A stretch of 64,000 nucleotides of DNA, taken from assembly GCF_039545795.1 (NCBI RefSeq), contig NZ_CP154260.1, positions 3,601,001-3,665,000 of the forward strand. The letters are read 5' to 3'. A model generated the notes under the pieces. It was not told the origin of the DNA, made no database searches, and saw nothing but the letters and a program-made list of their open reading frames with translations. Within the stretch, counting starts at the first letter, position 1. Every line of letters starts with the position of its first letter. A program made the translations under genes and the position numbers. Below, piece after piece: positions 15,145 to 24,020 of this stretch. Origin of the DNA: Chitinophaga niabensis (GTDB lineage Bacteria > Bacteroidota > Bacteroidia > Chitinophagales > Chitinophagaceae).

Positions 15145-18100
15145 TTAGAACCGGGTGGATAATGAGAAGGTGAAACTCCTGGCGAAGGGATAATCGATCC
15201 CCCTTTCTGTCTGCAGGCTGGACCAATAAGCCAGATCATTCAGGTTCAATGCAAAGCGGAGGCTTTTCATCTTCAAACGTTTATACCATTGTGCCGGTGC
15301 GTCATACGACAGGTACACGGATTTAAATTCCAGCCTGTTCTCTTCCTGTACAAAACGGGAAGTGGTACGTGTTGTGCTGAGGTCTTTAATGTCTTTATAG
15401 AAAGTATGATCACCTGGTTTCTTCCAGCGCAGTGCCAGCACCCTGCTATCCACATTGTATTTGGGATCTGCATTCTCCACCCTGTCAATCAACGTCTGGT
15501 TATAGATATCGCCACCTAAACGGGTATAGAAACTGAATTCTATCATGAAGTTCCTGTAAACGAAACTACCGCCGAAATAACCATCCAGGTCTGGCGTCTG
15601 ATCTCCCACAGCTACGGTGTTACGCACATCATATTCATAAGTAGTAGTGCCATCAGGACGAACAAAGATCTCTTTACCATTCTCAGGATCGATACCTAAG
15701 GACCTTACGGCGTAGATGGTATTGAGTGACTGGCCTTCCTTGTAACGCAGTAATGGTCTTGTTCTGGAGGCGGAGTCTGCTTGCTGCTTGTTATCCACTT
15801 CTTCATTATAACGTTTCAATGCATCAGAGATCTTGGTGATCACATTCGTATTGTGCCCCAGGTTACCGTTCAGGTTAAAGGACCAGTTCTTTCCACGCAG
15901 TACGTTTGCACGGAAATAGATCTCAAAACCTTTGTTCACCATTTCACCCAGGTTCTCTTTATACCTTGCAAAACCAGTGGAGGTAGGTACGTTCACATCT
16001 GTAAGCAGGTCTTTTGTGAGCTTGTGATAATAACGGGGAGACATATACAACCTGTCTTTAAACATCGAAACTTCCAGGCTCAGATCGTAGTTCTGCGTAC
16101 GCTGCCATTTCAGGGCGGAGTTGCCGTAATCTCTGAAGATAGCACCAACACCAGTGGAATACCAATCCGCATTGAAGTAGGTATAGGTGGTGTTGGAGAG
16201 GTAAGCCGGGAAGTTCACATCTCCTGTTAAACCTGTAGTGGCTTTTATTCTGAACTGATTGAAGATGGAATGCTGCATGAATTTCTCATTATGCAGGTTC
16301 CAGCCCAGGCCATAGGACCAGAAGGTAGCCATTCTTGAATCCTTTCCGAATTTGGAAGAACCATCTGTTCTTACTGTTCCATCCATCAGGAAGCGGTTCT
16401 GGTAAGAATAGTTAAAGGAAAGGAAAGCACCGATGAGGCGTTGTTCTGTTACCTCACCGGTTGGTGATCCATCTTTCTCGTAACTGCGGGCGAAGCTGAT
16501 ATCAGTAAAGCGGTCGTTAGTGAAACCCTGTGCCACTATATATTTATAGTTGGATTGCTGGGCCTGTATATTGGTACCCAGGGAGAAATTGAGGAAGTGT
16601 GACCCTTGTAATACTTTATTATAGTTCACGGTGAAATTTCCATCCACCTGTTGTTCGTCTATACTACTGAAATAATATTTGCCACGGTCTTTCAGATCAT
16701 TTCCGGAATACCAGTAGAACTCATTGCTGTTTGGAGAAACGAATTTATCCAGCGTAGCTTTACGTTTTGTTAAACTGATGGTACCATTGATCCTCCAGGA
16801 AGGGCTGGGATTATATTCCGCGGAGAACGCATCAATGAACTCCAGGTAATCCTGTTTATCAAAGCTGCCGGTGGTAGCTTCGTACAAAGGGTTCATTACA
16901 GGTGATAATACCCGGTCTCCGCTAACACGGTCTTCATTTGACAGATACTGCCAGGAATCTACTTCCCTCAGTATCCTGCCCAGTGAATCTGTTTTAGGAT
17001 AATAAGGGTTCATGCGCACATATTTGGAGAACTGCCCGTAAGGAGATTCCACTCCCTTCACCTGGGAAATGGTGAAGTTATTACGGAACATGAGTTTGTT
17101 GTTCTTCAGATTGTAAGCAAGACTGGTGGCAAGGCTGTAACGATCACGGCCGGAACCTTTCATCACACCATTATTAGTTTGATAACGGCCATCCACACCA
17201 TATCTTAAAGTAGGTGTACCACCCTGTAAGGAAATGGAATGTTTATGACCGAAATCGGTAGCCAGTGGCTGAGATAGCCAATAGGTGTTCACTCCACTGA
17301 GTACATTCCTTCTTTTCTGGTAGTACTTCCTTTCCAGGTCATCCGGATTTTCCACAGCATTGCTGGTATATAAGCCGGCCAGTTTTTCATATTCCAGTTT
17401 CTCGGAAGCATTCAATACTTTATAAGCCGTAAGGTCTGGTGTGGTTACATTCAGTTCATAATTGTAATACACTTCCAGCGCACCTTCTTTCGGTGTTTTG
17501 GTATTGATCACCACCACGCCGTTAGAAGCACGGGAGCCATAGATAGCAGTGGCTGCCGCATCTTTCAGCAAGGTGATCATTTCTATCCTGTTCACATCCA
17601 GGTCGTAGATGGTTTGAATACCTACCTGGTAACCGTCCATAATGAACATGGGCAGGTTGGTGATGGTAGCCAGCTGGTTGCGGGAAAGGAGTTGAGGATC
17701 TGTAGTAGCGGTGGTAGGCATTGCGGTAGCACCTCTTACATTGATATTAGGCAATGCATTGGGATTGGAACCTGCGAGGTTGTTCTCCACGATCCTGAAA
17801 GAAGGATCATAAGCCTGTATACTGGCCAGGATATTCTGCGGGTTGAAACGTTTGATCTCTTCTCCCGTAATTACAATCGCAGACCCTGTATAACTTTCTT
17901 TCTTTAGTTTCTGATAACCGTTCACAACAAAGTCCTTCATGGACTGCACATCGGTTAACAGCTTTATATCAATAGCGGTACGGTTATTTACTTTTACCTC
18001 CTGCGGTTTATAGCCGATGTAACTAAACACCAGTGTGGCATTGGTCGGAACGTTCGGCAAAGTGTACTTACCATTCTCATTGGTTTTAGCACCATTAAAA

Positions 18101-18606
18101 GTACCTTTCACTACTACTGTTACGCCCGGTAAGGGTACACCGGATTCTTCCGTTACCTGTCCGGTTACTGTAGGTTGCTGCTGCTGTGTGATACTTTCCA
18201 GCTGAAGTGGTTGCGCTGGTTCTGTCGCGGATACCTGATCTGCGATTTTTTTTTCGGTGCGCTTCTCTTTTTTGTAAATAATGAAATGGTCCTGTGCGGC
18301 CTGTTCCACTTCCAGCCCCATGGGGCGAAGGAAATTACTGAGATAGTCGATCAGCTTTTCGGCTGTAGGTTTTCCGGCAGGCTTTTGCGTGGTGATACCG
18401 TTGATAGTGTTACCGGTATAATTGATACGAACTTTGTAAAGCTGTTCCAATTCTGCCAGTATAGTCTTCAATGGCACCTGCCTGTTGTCCTGCACTTCCG
18501 TGCCTTGTACATTGTGAGCGGCTCCTGAAGCTGTACCTCCTTGTATCAGCAATGCCAGTGCCAGGCTTCCCAATACCCTTCGGGTTCCGGCGTAAAATTC
18601 TACCAT
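15145..18606 (-). CDS. SusC/RagA TonB-dependent transporter with STN signalling domain
   Basis: 1153 residues from ATG 18606 (GTG 18645 would add 13). Signal peptide, then an STN domain (about 40-115: VPLKTILAELEQLYKVRINY...FIIYKK) that can talk to FecR, a carboxypeptidase-regulatory-like Ig domain (TVTGQVTEESGVPLPGVTVVVKG), the plug with INVRGATAMP and AAATAIYGSRASNGVVVINTKTP, and a 22-strand barrel ending in Phe (SFTFSLSTRF). Energised by TonB-ExbBD from elsewhere. The STN domain and the upstream FecI/FecR genes indicate surface-signal-regulated expression. Confidence 0.95.
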   Translation of the reverse strand: MVEFYAGTRRVLGSLALALLIQGGTASGAAHNVQGTEVQDNRQVPLKTILAELEQLYKVRINYTGNTINGITTQKPAGKPTAEKLIDYLSNFLRPMGLEVEQAAQDHFIIYKKEKRTEKKIADQVSATEPAQPLQLESITQQQQPTVTGQVTEESGVPLPGVTVVVKGTFNGAKTNENGKYTLPNVPTNATLVFSYIGYKPQEVKVNNRTAIDIKLLTDVQSMKDFVVNGYQKLKKESYTGSAIVITGEEIKRFNPQNILASIQAYDPSFRIVENNLAGSNPNALPNINVRGATAMPTTATTDPQLLSRNQLATITNLPMFIMDGYQVGIQTIYDLDVNRIEMITLLKDAAATAIYGSRASNGVVVINTKTPKEGALEVYYNYELNVTTPDLTAYKVLNASEKLEYEKLAGLYTSNAVENPDDLERKYYQKRRNVLSGVNTYWLSQPLATDFGHKHSISLQGGTPTLRYGVDGRYQTNNGVMKGSGRDRYSLATSLAYNLKNNKLMFRNNFTISQVKGVESPYGQFSKYVRMNPYYPKTDSLGRILREVDSWQYLSNEDRVSGDRVLSPVMNPLYEATTGSFDKQDYLEFIDAFSAEYNPSPSWRINGTISLTKRKATLDKFVSPNSNEFYWYSGNDLKDRGKYYFSSIDEQQVDGNFTVNYNKVLQGSHFLNFSLGTNIQAQQSNYKYIVAQGFTNDRFTDISFARSYEKDGSPTGEVTEQRLIGAFLSFNYSYQNRFLMDGTVRTDGSSKFGKDSRMATFWSYGLGWNLHNEKFMQHSIFNQFRIKATTGLTGDVNFPAYLSNTTYTYFNADWYSTGVGAIFRDYGNSALKWQRTQNYDLSLEVSMFKDRLYMSPRYYHKLTKDLLTDVNVPTSTGFARYKENLGEMVNKGFEIYFRANVLRGKNWSFNLNGNLGHNTNVITKISDALKRYNEEVDNKQQADSASRTRPLLRYKEGQSLNTIYAVRSLGIDPENGKEIFVRPDGTTTYEYDVRNTVAVGDQTPDLDGYFGGSFVYRNFMIEFSFYTRLGGDIYNQTLIDRVENADPKYNVDSRVLALRWKKPGDHTFYKDIKDLSTTRTTSRFVQEENRLEFKSVYLSYDAPAQWYKRLKMKSLRFALNLNDLAYWSSLQTERGIDYPFARSFTFSLSTRF

Positions 18607-18693
18607 AGCTATTGATTTTGGTTGGTTAAGACATAGCAATGTCACCTCCCGTTTTTTCGGGACCCTCTAAAGTGTGACATGACGTTGGCTTAG

Positions 18694-19704
18694 TTAATTA
18701 TTACTGATCTTATATGTGTTTGTTCCTGTCTTATCTATATGCACCTCAAATGATCTCGATAGTGTTTTAAAGAACACATCGATATTGTCCATTGGTATAC
18801 TCCCCGTAAACGTTTGTCCGCTAAAGCTGGAATCCTCCAGTTGTATTGTAATGCCCATATTATCCTGCAGTGATCTGATCACTTCGGCAATAGGCGTTTC
18901 ATTAAAGCTTAATACTTTTTGCTGCCAGGAAGAATATACTTCCGGGTCTACTTTTTTGTTCACCAGTTCGGTGGTGGCGGCAGAATACACTACCATATCC
19001 CCTGCTTTCATGGTGATGGCAGGCTGGTTACTTTTCTTATTCAAGGTGAGCCTTACCACTCCGTTGGCTAACACTACCTGTGTTTTAATACGGCGGGTGT
19101 TCACATTAAATTCGGTACCTACTACCTGGATATCCACATCTTTTGTATGCACAACAAAGGTTTGGTTATTGCTTTGATGTGTAACGGAGAAGAAGGCCTC
19201 CCCTTCTATCCATATTTCGCGGGGATGTACCTGGTCCCAGTTATCCTTATAATGGATCTTTGAATTCACATTCAGTTTCACCACAGAATGATCGGGCAGC
19301 TCAATTGTTCTCAGTTCTCCCATGGCAGTCTGGTGATGCACCTCTGCACGGGGATAAAAGGTATAGGCCGCGAACACGGCTATGATCAATCCTATGAACG
19401 CAGCCGCATAAGGTATCCAGCGGCGATGCTTTTTGGGCATCTCCACTATTTTAGCTGCAGGGCGGTCCATGCTCTGCAATACTTTCGCCCATGTTTCTTC
19501 TTCGTCCTTTGCTGTGGCTGTATGCGTTGGCGTACAGATCAGCAGTAATATCTCCTTTGCTTTCACCACATCATCCTTCCTGTCAGGATTATTCAGCAGC
19601 CATTCGTTCCAGAAAGCGGCGGCTGTTTCATCCTGTTCCAGCACCCACTTGCGAAACATGGGATGCTCTAAATACTCTTGCGTCGTGAAATTTCTGAATG
19701 TCAT
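18694..19704 (-). CDS. FecR-family anti-sigma factor
   Basis: 336 residues. A cytoplasmic N-terminal anti-sigma part (1-90, with FWNEWLLNNPDRKDDVVKAKEIL), one membrane helix (about 98-118, IPYAAAFIGLIIAVFAAYTF), the periplasmic FecR domain (MGELRTIELPDHSVVKLNVNS...IWIEGEAFFSV) and a C-terminal DUF4974 (about 260-330, IAEVIRSLQDNMGITIQL). It relays ligand binding from the STN domain of SusC to FecI. Placed between fecI and susC with 57 and 87 bases to its neighbours. Confidence 0.94.
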   Translation of the reverse strand: MTFRNFTTQEYLEHPMFRKWVLEQDETAAAFWNEWLLNNPDRKDDVVKAKEILLLICTPTHTATAKDEEETWAKVLQSMDRPAAKIVEMPKKHRRWIPYAAAFIGLIIAVFAAYTFYPRAEVHHQTAMGELRTIELPDHSVVKLNVNSKIHYKDNWDQVHPREIWIEGEAFFSVTHQSNNQTFVVHTKDVDIQVVGTEFNVNTRRIKTQVVLANGVVRLTLNKKSNQPAITMKAGDMVVYSAATTELVNKKVDPEVYSSWQQKVLSFNETPIAEVIRSLQDNMGITIQLEDSSFSGQTFTGSIPMDNIDVFFKTLSRSFEVHIDKTGTNTYKISNN

Positions 19705-19761
19705 TATAGTTACTTAACAGATAAAGCAGGAAGTGAACAAAATCTTAGCGTTAATTTTCAC

Positions 19762-20433
19762 TTATTTTAAAAAAAAGAGTGAAAAGATTAGAAATGAGGT
19801 AATTATTAGTTTATCGCTGTGTTTTTTCAGGTAGTTGATGGCTTTGGACAGGAGCACATAGGTAGAATTCACACTAAGGTCCATAATAGCAGCTGTTTCT
19901 TTGGTATCCAGCCCTTCATAATAGCGCAGGTAGAGTATTTCTTTCTGGCGGCGGGGAAGCTGGTCCATGATCTTCCCCAGTTTGGCGCGCAGTTCCAGGT
20001 TGGATTGTTCTCCGATCAGTACTTCTTCCGGGGAGCTGGTGACGGAGGCGGTATTTTCGCCAAAGTGACCGGGGAGTTTTTTCTGTTGCTGGCTGGCGAT
20101 CTTCCTTTTCAGGCTGGCGAGGAGGTAATACCTGATGGAATCCGTTACGGAGAGGCGCTCCCTGCTTAACCAGATGGTGACGAAAAGATCGTGAATACAA
20201 TCTTTTACCAGCCCTTCGTCTGGTTGTAATTTCATGCCGTACTGATAGAGGGAATTGAAATATGTTTTATAAATGAACGCCAAAGCATCCTTATCACCTT
20301 CAATTACCTTACTCCATAGCGCTTTATCGTGCAGGTGGCCGTACAATTCGTCCCGGATTTTGATTTTGTTACTTTGTGTAAACGCTGCTAAAGATATGAC
20401 CCGCTTTGTTAGGATGCAAGCCCATTTCCCCAT
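19762..20433 (-). CDS. FecI-type ECF RNA polymerase sigma factor
   Basis: 223 residues. Region 2 is about 45-110 (DALAFIYKTYFNSLYQYGMKL...CIHDLFVTIWL); region 4 HTH is about 150-205 (LPRRQKEILYLRYYEGLDTKETAAIMDLS). A hydrophobic tail, IITSFLIFSLFFLK, ends the protein. ATG 20433 lies 27 bases from the divergent DEAD-box start, within that gene's -33 box, and the first 25 residues are not typical of the family. The true start may therefore lie a little downstream at a non-ATG codon. Activates the SusC/D operon 18606-11394 when FecR is triggered. Confidence 0.92.
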   Translation of the reverse strand: MGKWACILTKRVISLAAFTQSNKIKIRDELYGHLHDKALWSKVIEGDKDALAFIYKTYFNSLYQYGMKLQPDEGLVKDCIHDLFVTIWLSRERLSVTDSIRYYLLASLKRKIASQQQKKLPGHFGENTASVTSSPEEVLIGEQSNLELRAKLGKIMDQLPRRQKEILYLRYYEGLDTKETAAIMDLSVNSTYVLLSKAINYLKKHSDKLIITSFLIFSLFFLK

Positions 20434-20455
20434 ACGGCATTAAAGCTTACCTTTG
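20425..20455 (+). promoter_or_regulatory. Promoter of DEAD-box gene, nearly leaderless
   Basis: TTTC (20425-20428), 19 bases, then TACCTTTG (20448-20455): a -33/-7 pair with one mismatch to TTTG-N19-TAnnTTTG. The ATG at 20461 follows after 5 bases, so RNA should start at or within a few bases of it. Confidence 0.6.
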
Positions 20456-20460
20456 TGCCC

Positions 20461-21702
20461 ATGAAATTTGAACAATACCGCATATCAGAGGAGCTAAAGA
20501 GAAGTTTAGAAGAACTTGGGTTCAAACGCCCTACGGATATTCAATATAAGGCCATACCCTCCATCCTGAAAGGGGATGATGTATTAGCGATTGCTCAAAC
20601 CGGCACCGGTAAAACCGCTGCTTTTGCCATCCCCATCATCCAGTTATTACAACAACAAAGCCGTTCCCGCACCAAAGGAGAAGTGAAATGCCTCATTATG
20701 GTGCCTACCCGGGAACTGGCCGTACAGATAGGCGAAGTATTTAAAAAACTCGCCAAATATACCCGTGTGGATATTATGGGCCTTTTCGGCGGTGTAGAAC
20801 AGGAAGCCCAGATCGCCAAACTGGATAAAGGGGTAGACATCCTGATCGCCACACCCGGCCGGATGTTTGACCTGGTCAGCCAGGGGCACCTGGACCTCAG
20901 CCATGTACAGATCCTGGTGCTGGACGAAGCGGATCATATGCTGGACCTTGGTTTTATCAGGGATATCCGGGATGTACTGAAACACCTTCCCCGTATTCAC
21001 CAGACCCTCTTCTTTTCCGCTACCATTGATGAAGAGATTAAAGATATTGCCTATTCTGTGGTACGCAACCCCATCCGGATCCAGATCTCCCCGGAAGACC
21101 CCGTTTCCAGGAACGTGAGCCATTCCGTAGCCTATGTGTCTATGGACGATAAGCGCTTTTTCCTGGAAAGGCTGGTAAGGGAGTTCCCGGAGAATAAGAT
21201 CCTGGTGTTCGTAAGGACCAAAGTACGGGCAGAAAGGGTAGCCGCAGCCATGGAGCGGGTGAACATCAAAAGCCTCACCATGCATGGCGGTAAGGAACAG
21301 GGAGACCGGCTTACCGTAATGGACGAATTCAAAAAGGGGGAAGTGAAAGTACTGATCACCACAGATGTAAATGCCCGGGGCATTGATATCCCGGATGTGG
21401 AATACGTGGTGAACTACGATCTGCCGGATGAGCCGGAAAACTATGTGCACCGTGTGGGCCGTACAGGCCGCGGGGTAAAAAAAGGACAGGCTGTTTCTTT
21501 CTGCAGCGAGGAGGAAAAACCAGTGCTGGAAGCCATCCAGGCTTACCTGGGCAAACCCATCACTACCATGACCATTAATAAAGACGATTACCGGGAAACC
21601 ATCAGCTTTTCTGAGGAAACCCCTAACGATAACTGGAAGAAACTGATCGAGGACCACGAAAAAGCCACAAAAGATCTAAAACGGAAGAAGAAAAAGAAAT
21701 AA
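20461..21702 (+). CDS. DEAD-box ATP-dependent RNA helicase
   Basis: 413 residues. All motifs are present: Q motif near 20-28 (GFKRPTDIQ), motif I AQTGTGKT (45-52), Ia PTRELAVQ, II DEAD (155-158), III SAT, IV/V ILVFVRTK and TDVNARGIDIP, VI HRVGRTGR. It ends in a basic tail (KDLKRKKKKK) of the RhlE type that binds RNA. ATG 20461 is used; GTG 20455 is part of the -7 box. It unwinds RNA in ribosome assembly, mRNA decay or cold adaptation. Cytoplasmic. Independent of the neighbouring SusC/D operon. Confidence 0.96.
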   Translation: MKFEQYRISEELKRSLEELGFKRPTDIQYKAIPSILKGDDVLAIAQTGTGKTAAFAIPIIQLLQQQSRSRTKGEVKCLIMVPTRELAVQIGEVFKKLAKYTRVDIMGLFGGVEQEAQIAKLDKGVDILIATPGRMFDLVSQGHLDLSHVQILVLDEADHMLDLGFIRDIRDVLKHLPRIHQTLFFSATIDEEIKDIAYSVVRNPIRIQISPEDPVSRNVSHSVAYVSMDDKRFFLERLVREFPENKILVFVRTKVRAERVAAAMERVNIKSLTMHGGKEQGDRLTVMDEFKKGEVKVLITTDVNARGIDIPDVEYVVNYDLPDEPENYVHRVGRTGRGVKKGQAVSFCSEEEKPVLEAIQAYLGKPITTMTINKDDYRETISFSEETPNDNWKKLIEDHEKATKDLKRKKKKK

Positions 21703-21738
21703 TCTGCTATTTTTAAGATCAACTCTACACTTAAAAAT

Positions 21739-22527
21739 ATGATAAGATCTACTATCCTGATAGGGCTCTTCCTCCTATCCGGCTTAAGCCATTCCGCGTT
21801 TGCACAAAAGCCCGGCAAATGGGTACCCCTGTTCAATGGTAAAGACATTAAAGACTGGTTTGTAAAGATCCACCACCACGAGGTTGGCGAGAATTTTGGT
21901 AATACCTTCCGGGTGGAGGATAATATCATCAAGGTACGCTATGACCAGTATGGGGATTACAACAACCAGTATGGCCACCTTTATTACAAAACACCTTTTT
22001 CCTACTACCACCTGAAGCTGGAATACCGGTTTGTAGGGGAATGGTGCAAAACTGCCCCTGAGTATACTATCCTGAACAGCGGGCTGATGTATCATTCCCA
22101 GGACCCGCGTACCATGCCCAAAGAGCAGGACTGGCCTATTTCCATTGAAATGCAGTTCCTGGCCGGCCTTGGGGACGGAAAACCCCGCCCTACCGGCAAT
22201 ATGTGCTCTCCAGGAACGCATATCTTCTATAATGGTAAGCTGGATACCCGGCATTGCATCAATTCTTCCTCTAAAACCTATGAGGGGGAGCAATGGGTGA
22301 AAGCAGAGATCATTGTGCTGGGGGATTCCCTGATCACGCATATCATTAACGGGGATACGGTCATGCAGTACTCCAAACCGCAGATAGGCGGCCCCGTGGT
22401 AAACAACTATGATCCTAAGCAAAAACAGGACGGGAAAGCCCTCAAATCAGGGTTTATTGCCCTGCAGAGTGAGGGGCAGCCGATTGATTTCCGGAATATA
22501 GAAATTATGGTATTGCCTAAACCTTAA
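21739..22527 (+). CDS. Secreted DUF1080 (3-keto-disaccharide hydrolase) protein
   Basis: 262 residues. Signal peptide (about 1-23, ending SAFAQ), then the DUF1080 lectin-like jelly roll: WVPLFNGKDIKDWFVK, FRVEDNIIKVRYD, HLKLEYRFVGEW, NSGLMYHSQDP, ISIEMQFLAG and a final FIALQSEGQPIDFRNIEI. The family includes enzymes that cleave 3-keto-disaccharides and many uncharacterised members; this one is periplasmic or exported. Starts 36 bases after the helicase gene, and a strong terminator follows at 22656. Confidence 0.9.
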   Translation: MIRSTILIGLFLLSGLSHSAFAQKPGKWVPLFNGKDIKDWFVKIHHHEVGENFGNTFRVEDNIIKVRYDQYGDYNNQYGHLYYKTPFSYYHLKLEYRFVGEWCKTAPEYTILNSGLMYHSQDPRTMPKEQDWPISIEMQFLAGLGDGKPRPTGNMCSPGTHIFYNGKLDTRHCINSSSKTYEGEQWVKAEIIVLGDSLITHIINGDTVMQYSKPQIGGPVVNNYDPKQKQDGKALKSGFIALQSEGQPIDFRNIEIMVLPKP

Positions 22528-22558
22528 GAGAAGGATAAAGCAATGAGAGAGCATATCT

Positions 22559-22590
22559 GAGCCTATGTGAAGCCTATGTCGAGCCTATAT
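22559..22590. repeat. Three copies of a 10-base direct repeat (GAGCCTATGT-like)
   Basis: GAGCCTATGT (22559), AAGCCTATGT (22570) and GAGCCTATAT (22581) recur every 11 bases; TACCCTATT occurs twice further on (22603, 22625). It lies in the 237-base gap between the DUF1080 and epoxide hydrolase genes, before the terminator. About one helical turn spacing; no protein known to bind it. Confidence 0.5.
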
Positions 22591-22655
22591 CAGGTATCCG
22601 GCTACCCTATTTTGAGCCTTTGCATACCCTATTCCGGCATTTTGAACCATCCTGA

Positions 22656-22690
22656 AGCCTCCCGCATTATATTGCGGGAGGCTTTTTTTT
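22656..22690 (+). terminator. Rho-independent terminator after DUF1080 gene
   Basis: An 11-bp perfect GC-rich stem (22656-22666 with 22673-22683), 6-base loop and a run of eight T. Confidence 0.92.
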
Positions 22691-22735
22691 ATTTTCTGAA
22701 AAACCTACTGACATACTGCTGTCATATACACATTT

Positions 22736-22743
22736 TAAATTTG
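22736..22743 (+). promoter_or_regulatory. -7 box TAAATTTG upstream of epoxide hydrolase gene
   Basis: Perfect TAnnTTTG 21 bases before ATG 22765, right behind the terminator of the previous gene. No -33 TTTG at the expected spacing. Confidence 0.5.
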
Positions 22744-22764
22744 TGGTATAATCATTGAAACCGT

Positions 22765-23967
22765 ATGAAAAAGTTAATCAGCACCTTATTTTTAAGCATT
22801 GTATTGCTCCATTCATTTGCACAAAACAAACCTAACATGCAAACAGTAAAACCCTTTAAGATTGAAGTACCACAAAGCGTACTCGATGACCTGAAAGCCC
22901 GTCTCAAACAAACAAGATGGGCGGATGCACCAGAAAATGCCGGTTGGAACTATGGTACCAACCCGGATTACCTGAAAGAACTGGCAGACTACTGGGCTAA
23001 CCAGTACGACTGGCGTAAACATGAAGCCGCTTTGAACCAGTTTCCCCAGTTCATCACAGAAATTGACGGGATCAAGATCCATTTCCTGCACATTAAAGGA
23101 AAAGGCGCCAATCCAAAACCTTTGATCTTAAGTCATGGCTGGCCGGATTGTTTTTACCGTTATTACAAAGTGATCCCCATTCTGGCGGAACAGGGCTTTG
23201 ATGTGGTGATCCCCTCCATCCCCGGTTTCGGATTTTCAGACCATGTAGCCAAAAGCGTGGATGGCAGCGCTGAGATCTTTTATAAGTTGATGTCCGATGT
23301 GCTGGGGTATAAAACATTCCTGGCAGCGGGAGGCGATATGGGTACAGGTATCACTAAAGGCCTGGCGAATAAGTATCCTGAAGCAGTGAAAGCTATTTTC
23401 CTGACGGATGTAGGTTATCCGGATGGAACGGAAGATTGGTCCAAAATGTCTCCGGCCTTACAGCAATTCGGACAATTCATTCAACAATGGTGGTTTGCTG
23501 AAGGAGCTTACAATATGATGCACTCCACCAAACCACAAACGGTAGCTTTTGGGTTGAACGATTCTCCTGTAGGACTGGCTTCCTGGATATTGGAGAAATT
23601 CTACAGCTGGAGGTTTGAGCCTGCCAAAAATGATATTGAAAAGAACTTTACCAAAGATGAACTGCTGACAAATATTACCATCTATTGGGTAACGCAAACC
23701 ATTAACTCCTCTATGCGTACTTACCTGGAAACAGCCAGGGCTGGTTATTCCGGAGGACTGGAATCTGCCAAATATGTGAAAACACCAACCGGTGTGGCGC
23801 ATTTTCCCGGAGATGGTCCTTTGCCGAAAGAGTGGGCAGAACGGATGGTGAATGTAAAACGTTACACGGTATTCCCTGATGGCGGTCACTTTGCAGCATT
23901 GGAAAAACCAGATCTGTGGACGAAGGAGCTGATCACTTTCTTTTCGGATATAGATGTAAAGAAATAA
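22765..23967 (+). CDS. Secreted epoxide hydrolase (EHN-type alpha/beta hydrolase)
   Basis: 400 residues. Signal peptide ends FAQ at residue 20. An EHN N-terminal domain (about 28-135) has FKIEVPQSVLDDLKARLKQTRW, the oxyanion motif H124-G-W-P-D128, nucleophile Asp191 in GGDMG (canonical GGDWG) and catalytic His375 in GGHFAALE. Soluble homologue of microsomal epoxide hydrolase, adding water to epoxides; an exported form is unusual, but several Bacteroidota have one. Single-gene unit between two terminators. Substrate unknown. Confidence 0.92.
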   Translation: MKKLISTLFLSIVLLHSFAQNKPNMQTVKPFKIEVPQSVLDDLKARLKQTRWADAPENAGWNYGTNPDYLKELADYWANQYDWRKHEAALNQFPQFITEIDGIKIHFLHIKGKGANPKPLILSHGWPDCFYRYYKVIPILAEQGFDVVIPSIPGFGFSDHVAKSVDGSAEIFYKLMSDVLGYKTFLAAGGDMGTGITKGLANKYPEAVKAIFLTDVGYPDGTEDWSKMSPALQQFGQFIQQWWFAEGAYNMMHSTKPQTVAFGLNDSPVGLASWILEKFYSWRFEPAKNDIEKNFTKDELLTNITIYWVTQTINSSMRTYLETARAGYSGGLESAKYVKTPTGVAHFPGDGPLPKEWAERMVNVKRYTVFPDGGHFAALEKPDLWTKELITFFSDIDVKK

Positions 23968-23971
23968 AAAA

Positions 23972-24010
23972 ACAAAAGGGCCATTTCATGAAAAGAGATG
24001 GCCCTTTTGT
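23972..24010 (+). terminator. Terminator hairpin, 13-bp stem
   Basis: Arms 23972-23984 and 23998-24010 pair perfectly, with a 13-base loop and an A-run before and T-run at the end. It lies directly after the epoxide hydrolase stop and ends 10 bases before the Crp-like gene. Confidence 0.8.
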
Positions 24011-24020
24011 AATTTACAGT

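Noticed and set aside
20647..21657. 336-codon open frame antisense to the DEAD-box helicase
   Set aside because: It lies entirely within the helicase gene, whose every helicase motif is intact. No domain is recognisable in the antisense product. An antisense shadow of codon bias.
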